This document shows positions 6,031 through 8,751 of a stretch of 8,751 nt of DNA, piece after piece. Below the pieces are notes generated by a model. That model was not told where the DNA came from and searched no databases. It saw only the letters and a list, made by a program, of their open reading frames with translations. Source of the stretch: Nitriliruptoraceae bacterium (lineage in GTDB: Bacteria; Actinomycetota; Nitriliruptoria; Nitriliruptorales; Nitriliruptoraceae); assembly GCA_007131525.1 (NCBI GenBank), contig SLQK01000073.1:1-8751 (forward strand), given 5' to 3'. The position numbers were made by a program, and so were the translations under genes. Position 1 is the first letter of the stretch, and every line of letters begins with the position of its first letter.

Positions 6031-6048
6031 ACCCCCGCGAGGAACCCC

Positions 6049-8751
6049 GTGGCTGCTCCCAGCGACCTCCCCCGCTCGGTCGATGACGTCCTCGACCCTG
6101 GGCTCGCGGTCGGGGCGCTGGCTGCTGCGTTGCGGCCGGGCCGTGCCCATTGGGACGGGATCGTGGCGGACGACGACGACCTGGTCTGCGTGCCCTCGGC
6201 TCGGCCCTACGTGTTGAGCCTGCTCGCCGAGCAGGCGCAGCCGCTGCTGGTGCTCACCCCGCGGACCTCCGACGCCGAGGCGGTCGCGGACGGCCTGTCC
6301 GCCTACCTCGGCGAGGACCGGGTCCGCGTCTTCCCCGCCTGGGAGACCCTGCCCCACGAGCGGCTGTCGCCGCAGCCGGCCACGGTCGGCCGCCGGCTGG
6401 CCGTGCTGGACCGCCTGACCCACCCGGATGAGCATGAGGTCCCGCTGCTGGCGATCGTCGCCCCCGTCCGGGCGGGGCTGCAGCCCATGGACCCGCATCT
6501 GGCCACCCAGCGGCCGGTCACGGTGACCTCGAGGTGGGTGGGTTTCGACACCCTGACCGAGCGCCTCGGAGCCCTCGGGTACAGCCGGACCCCCCAGGTG
6601 GAGGCCCGGGGCGAGTTCGCCGTGCGCGGGGGGATCGTCGATGTCTTCCCGACCGCCGGCGACCACGCGGTGCGGGTGGAGTTCTGGGGCGACGAGGTGG
6701 AGTCGCTGCGGGAGTTCAGCGTCGGTGACCAGCGCTCCACCGGGCCGATCGAGGAGGTGGTGATCGACCCGGCACGGGAGCTGGTGCTGGACGCCGAGCT
6801 GCGTGAGCGGGCCAGGGCGGCCGTCGCCGAGTGGCCGCAGCTGACCGATGAGCTCGACCGGCTCGCCGAGGGCCAGACCTTCGAGGGAGCCGAGTCGTTG
6901 GTCACGATGCTGGCACCCGAGCCGGCGTTGCTGGTCGACTTCCTGCCGGCGACAGCGGGGATCGCCCTGGTCGATCCGCTCCTGCTGGAGGAGCGCGCCC
7001 GCAAGCTCCGGGAGGAGGCCGAGGTCCTGGCCGACACGGCCTGGCGGACCGCGGCCAGCCTCGGTGGGGCAGTGGCCCCCCACGGCCGTCCCGACGCCTC
7101 GAGCCCTGGCGGGGGGCCGACGACGGTGCAGGGGTTCGCGGATCCGGGCGAGCTGCTCGCCCGGGGCCCGGAGCGCAGCTGGCGGCTCACCCCCTTCGCG
7201 GCCGCGGCGGGTCGCCGGCTCGACACCGCGGCCTGGGACTCCTTCCGCGGCGACATCGTCAGCGCGGCGGCACGGCTGCGCGGGCTGCTCAGCGCGGGCG
7301 AGCGCGTGATCGTCTCGGTCGACGCCGACGGCCCGGCGCGACGGATCACCGACGTGCTGCGGGAGCAGGGCGTGCCCGCGGTCATCGGGGAGCAGGTCGC
7401 CCGCGAGCCGGCGGGTGCACGGGTCGAGGTCGTGGTCAGCCGGCTGCGGACCGGCTTCCGATCCGATGAGCTCCACCTCGCCGTCCTGGGCACCTGGGAC
7501 CTGTTCGGCCCTCGGCGGCGGCGGGCGAGCCGGCGGCTGGGCACCCGCACGACGGCGGCGGACACCGCCCTGCAGCTCGAGGTCGGGGACGCGGTGGTGC
7601 ACCGCACCCACGGGGTCGGCCGCTACCGGGGGATGGTCACCCGCGACCTGACCGGCGTGGACGGGCGGCGGGCCAAGCGGGACTACGTGCTGCTGGAGTA
7701 CGCCGACGGTGACACGCTGTACGTGCCCTCGGATCAGGTCGATGCGATCGCGAGGTACCAGGGAGGCGAGACGCCGAGCGTGATGTCGCTCGGTGGGGCC
7801 CAGTGGGAGCGGGCCAAGAACCGGGTCCGCAAGGCCGTGCGCGACATCGCGGCGGAGCTGATCCGGCTCTACGCCGCGCGGATGCACGCGCCGGGCCACG
7901 CCTTCGCGGTCGACGGGCAGCTGCAGCTCGAGCTCGAGGACGCCTTCGCCCACGTCGAGACCCACGATCAGCTCACCGTCTCCGACGAGATCAAGCAGGA
8001 CATGGAGGCGCCGCTGCCGATGGACCGGCTGCTGGCCGGCGACGTCGGTTTCGGCAAGACCGAGGTGGCCATCCGCGCGGCCGCCAAGGCGGTGTTCGAC
8101 GGCAAGCAGGTCGCGGTGCTCGTGCCGACGACGATCCTGGCGCAGCAGCACCTCGAGACCTTCCGCGAGCGCTTCTCCGGGTTCCCGGTCGAGGTGGCCG
8201 AGCTGAGCCGGTTCGTCACCGACCGTGACAAGCGTCGGGTGCTGGACGGCCTGGCGGCCGGCACGATCGACATCGTCGTCGGGACCCATGCGCTCCTCGG
8301 CGCGCGGGTGCGGTGGAAGGACCTCGGGCTGGTCGTCGTCGACGAGGAGCAGCGGTTCGGGGTCAGCCAGAAGGAGAAGCTCAAGCAGCTCAGGACCTCG
8401 GTGGACGTGCTGTCGATGTCGGCCACGCCGATCCCGCGCACCCTCGAGATGGCGGTGTCGGGCATCCGGGACCTGTCGGTGATCGAGACCCCGCCGGAGG
8501 ACCGCCAGCCCGTGCTGACCTCGGTCCAGCCCTACGACGAGGGACAGGTGGTGCTGGCGATCCGGCGCGAGCTGCTGCGGGACGGCCAGGTGTTCTACGT
8601 CCACAACCAGGTCGACACGATCCACCGGGTGGCGGCGAGCCTCGCGGAGCTGGTGCCCGGTGCCCGGGTGGAGGTCGCCCACGGACAGATGGACGAACGG
8701 CAGCTCGAGCGGGTGATGGTGCGGTTCTGGGAGCGGGAGATCGACGTGCTC
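6049..8751 (+). CDS. mfd: Transcription-repair coupling factor Mfd (3' end outside window)
   Basis: Mfd pushes stalled RNA polymerase off damaged DNA and recruits UvrA for excision repair. The 901 codons here are in frame to the last base; full proteins are about 1150-1200 residues. The N-terminal UvrB-like module includes FPAWETLPHERLSPQPATVGRRL (from residue 95) and RGEFAVRGGIVDVFP (from about 187). The RNA-polymerase-interacting, CarD-like domain spans about 510-580 (VGDAVVHRTHGVGRY...LYVPSDQV...ARYQGG). The RecG-like translocase has Walker A GDVGFGKTE (664-672, K670), VPTTILAQQH, VGTHALL, Walker B-type DEEQRFGV (from 765), SATPIPRT (from 791) and GIRDLSVIETPPEDRQPV. Missing are the rest of the second RecA-like lobe and the C-terminal UvrA-masking domain. 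The GTG start follows GAGGAA (6039-6044). No frameshift or stop is seen. Confidence 0.97.
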   Translation, partial: MAAPSDLPRSVDDVLDPGLAVGALAAALRPGRAHWDGIVADDDDLVCVPSARPYVLSLLAEQAQPLLVLTPRTSDAEAVADGLSAYLGEDRVRVFPAWETLPHERLSPQPATVGRRLAVLDRLTHPDEHEVPLLAIVAPVRAGLQPMDPHLATQRPVTVTSRWVGFDTLTERLGALGYSRTPQVEARGEFAVRGGIVDVFPTAGDHAVRVEFWGDEVESLREFSVGDQRSTGPIEEVVIDPARELVLDAELRERARAAVAEWPQLTDELDRLAEGQTFEGAESLVTMLAPEPALLVDFLPATAGIALVDPLLLEERARKLREEAEVLADTAWRTAASLGGAVAPHGRPDASSPGGGPTTVQGFADPGELLARGPERSWRLTPFAAAAGRRLDTAAWDSFRGDIVSAAARLRGLLSAGERVIVSVDADGPARRITDVLREQGVPAVIGEQVAREPAGARVEVVVSRLRTGFRSDELHLAVLGTWDLFGPRRRRASRRLGTRTTAADTALQLEVGDAVVHRTHGVGRYRGMVTRDLTGVDGRRAKRDYVLLEYADGDTLYVPSDQVDAIARYQGGETPSVMSLGGAQWERAKNRVRKAVRDIAAELIRLYAARMHAPGHAFAVDGQLQLELEDAFAHVETHDQLTVSDEIKQDMEAPLPMDRLLAGDVGFGKTEVAIRAAAKAVFDGKQVAVLVPTTILAQQHLETFRERFSGFPVEVAELSRFVTDRDKRRVLDGLAAGTIDIVVGTHALLGARVRWKDLGLVVVDEEQRFGVSQKEKLKQLRTSVDVLSMSATPIPRTLEMAVSGIRDLSVIETPPEDRQPVLTSVQPYDEGQVVLAIRRELLRDGQVFYVHNQVDTIHRVAASLAELVPGARVEVAHGQMDERQLERVMVRFWEREIDVL

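Noticed and set aside
5389..8682. A 1097-codon open frame on the minus strand opposite mfd and the DUF4191 gene
   Set aside because: It is Arg/Gly/His/Asp-rich, matches no family I know, and lies wholly opposite a protein with every Mfd motif. Long open antisense frames are expected where codons end in G or C, because stop codons become rare on the other strand.
1..8751. tRNA or rRNA genes, CRISPR arrays, insertion sequences, phage or defence genes
   Set aside because: No cloverleaf-like or rRNA sequence, no regularly spaced repeats with unique spacers, no transposase motifs, and no compositional break. Every long gene is an identifiable housekeeping or family member.

Overview
The window is a high-GC stretch, with G or C in almost every third codon position, that holds an ordinary housekeeping block. 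It encodes one protein on the minus strand (a tandem universal stress protein) and six on the plus strand: glmU, prs, rplY/ctc, pth, a two-helix membrane protein of the DUF4191 type, and the first 901 codons of mfd. DUF4191, the SPDAGRV-type PRPP synthetase and the base composition point to an actinobacterium (Actinomycetota). GlmU lacks the long C-terminal tail of mycobacterial-type enzymes and has an acetyltransferase core closer to the Firmicutes pattern. This suggests a deep-branching lineage (Nitriliruptoria-like, for example) rather than a streptomycete or mycobacterium. The placement is inference from sequence pattern only.

Layout. Bases 1-164 are low-complexity and contain two short tandem repeats; no gene can be assigned there. 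The usp gene (165-1070, minus) and glmU (1276-2643, plus) diverge from a 205-bp intergenic region. glmU and prs are separated by 76 bp. A 264-bp gap with several predicted stem-loops and a plausible promoter precedes rplY. rplY, pth, DUF4191 and mfd then follow with gaps of 64, 50 and 44 bp and probably form one transcription unit.

How the genes relate. GlmU makes UDP-GlcNAc for cell-wall synthesis. Prs makes PRPP for nucleotides, histidine and tryptophan. L25/Ctc binds 5S rRNA, Pth recycles peptidyl-tRNA, and Mfd couples stalled transcription to excision repair. The order glmU-prs-ctc-pth-(x)-mfd matches the Bacillus subtilis gcaD-prs-ctc-spoVC-fin-mfd cluster. Here the position between pth and mfd is held by a DUF4191 gene.

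I found no mobile element, CRISPR array, rRNA, tRNA, defence system or other clearly new system. The points most worth checking are the structured rplY leader, a 21-bp element shared by the glmU and prs upstream regions, and the location of the DUF4191 gene.
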